From NCBI GenBank assembly GCA_965221405.1, contig CBDCSE010000003.1, positions 1-64,000 of the forward strand: DNA of 64,000 nt. The letters run 5' to 3'. Source of the DNA: JAPOUP01 sp965221405 (GTDB lineage Bacteria > Pseudomonadota > Alphaproteobacteria > Rhodobacterales > Rhodobacteraceae). Positions 63,525 through 64,000 of this stretch are shown here, piece after piece. The position numbers and the translations under genes are program-made. The notes under the pieces were generated by a model. The model saw nothing but the letters and a program-made list of their open reading frames with translations. It did not search any database and was not told the DNA's origin. Within the stretch, counting starts at the first letter, position 1; each line of letters begins with the position of its first letter.

Positions 63525-64000
63525 TCAGCGGTCTTCCACGTTGACATAGTCACGTAAGGTTTCGCCCGCATACAGCTGGCGGGGCCGGCCGATCCTGTGT
63601 TTGGGATCCTCCAACTGCTCTTTCCACTGCGAAATCCAGCCGACAGTGCGGCTTAGCGCGAAAATCGGCGTGAACATCGAGGTTGGGAAGCCCATCGCCT
63701 CAAGTATTATCCCCGAGTAGAAGTCGACATTCGGAAACAGTCGCTTTTCGGCGAAATATTGGTCGGACAGCGCCTGCCTCTCCAGTTCCTTCGCAACCTG
63801 TAGCTTTGGATTGTCATCGATGCCCAGAAGTTCGAGCACCTCGTCAGCCGACTGCTTCATGACCTTGGCCCGCGGATCGACGTTCTTGTAGACCCTATGT
63901 CCGAATCCCATGAGCCTGAACGGATCCTGCTTGTCCTTGGCGCGGTCGATGAATTCCGGGATACGGTCCGCCGATCCGATTTGTTCCAGCATCTCCAGGC
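63525..64000 (-). CDS. gltA: Citrate synthase, 3' part
   Basis: The C-terminal 158 or so residues of citrate synthase; the gene runs off the window. LMGFGHRVYKNVDPRAKVM contains the catalytic histidine region, NVDFYSGIILEAMGFPTSMFTPIFALSRTVGWISQWKEQL the catalytic aspartate and CoA-binding area, and IGRPRQLYAGE the terminal signature of the type II (hexameric, NADH-regulated) enzyme. It condenses acetyl-CoA and oxaloacetate at the entry to the TCA cycle. Confidence 0.95.
   Translation of the reverse strand, partial: LEMLEQIGSADRIPEFIDRAKDKQDPFRLMGFGHRVYKNVDPRAKVMKQSADEVLELLGIDDNPKLQVAKELERQALSDQYFAEKRLFPNVDFYSGIILEAMGFPTSMFTPIFALSRTVGWISQWKEQLEDPKHRIGRPRQLYAGETLRDYVNVEDR

Overview
The window is GC-rich (roughly 60 percent, by eye) and reads as an alphaproteobacterial chromosome. 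The best evidence is the detached Fo-ATPase operon (atpI-atpB-atpE-atpF'-atpF with a divergent b' subunit and no F1 genes beside it), the mreBCD-mrdA-rodA cell-shape operon, system I cytochrome c maturation genes (ccmF, ccmH) and a PaaG-like hydratase. I cannot name a genus. Ordinary core metabolism alternates with small islands of toxin-antitoxin, defence and decayed mobile DNA.

Layout. 0.3-5.8 kb: a defence and toxin cluster on the minus strand (Rpn/YhgA-type nuclease, a MazF/PemK relic, higBA, and an AT-rich RloA-like ATPase plus RloB pair), bounded on the right by a decayed IS630 transposase. 6.2-7.6 kb: a DMT exporter and an ArsR regulator. 7.8-10.3 kb: Fo-ATPase operon. 10.4-14.0 kb: AraC/Ogt-type DNA alkyl repair protein, endonuclease III, adenosine-type kinase and GhrA. 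14.0-19.6 kb: rodA, mrdA, mreD, mreC and mreB.

20.3-33.2 kb: a carbohydrate catabolic locus. A plus-strand operon encodes an ABC ATPase, a TIM-barrel sugar isomerase/epimerase, a ribokinase-like kinase, a BtpA/SgcQ protein, an M42 (SgcX-like) hydrolase and an FGGY kinase. Two permeases and a Tat-exported binding protein converge on it from the minus strand. The combination resembles the E. coli sgc genes joined to an ABC importer, and its substrate is not evident. Between the two arms (27.1-29.4 kb) sits a decayed island: DNA methyltransferase pseudogene, an intact PIN-domain pair and an integrase pseudogene. Upstream of the binding-protein gene lies an IS1634-family element flanked by an 86-bp perfect direct repeat, fitting the long target duplications known for that family.

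35.8-45.2 kb: leuA with a leucine-rich leader peptide and overlapping hairpin, a secreted protein of 21 MORN repeats, nadE, a PfkB-type phosphofructokinase with a Pr6Pr membrane protein, a zincin, gltX and a tRNA-Ala(CGC). 45.2-48.3 kb: a mobile-DNA graveyard containing a MITE-like element with terminal repeats and target duplication, recombinase HTH relics, a Tn3 transposase fragment and the 5' stump of a CD-NTase (CBASS-type) gene. 48.3-52.4 kb: a fatty-acid-desaturase-like enzyme, an aldo/keto reductase and a mutarotase-lactonase fusion. 52.6-64.0 kb: a BI-1 membrane protein, HisN-type phosphatase, 8-oxoguanine deaminase, guanine deaminase, mgtE, 5-formyl-THF cyclo-ligase, a Calx-beta fragment, ccmF, ccmH, an enoyl-CoA hydratase and the 3' part of the citrate synthase gene running off the window.
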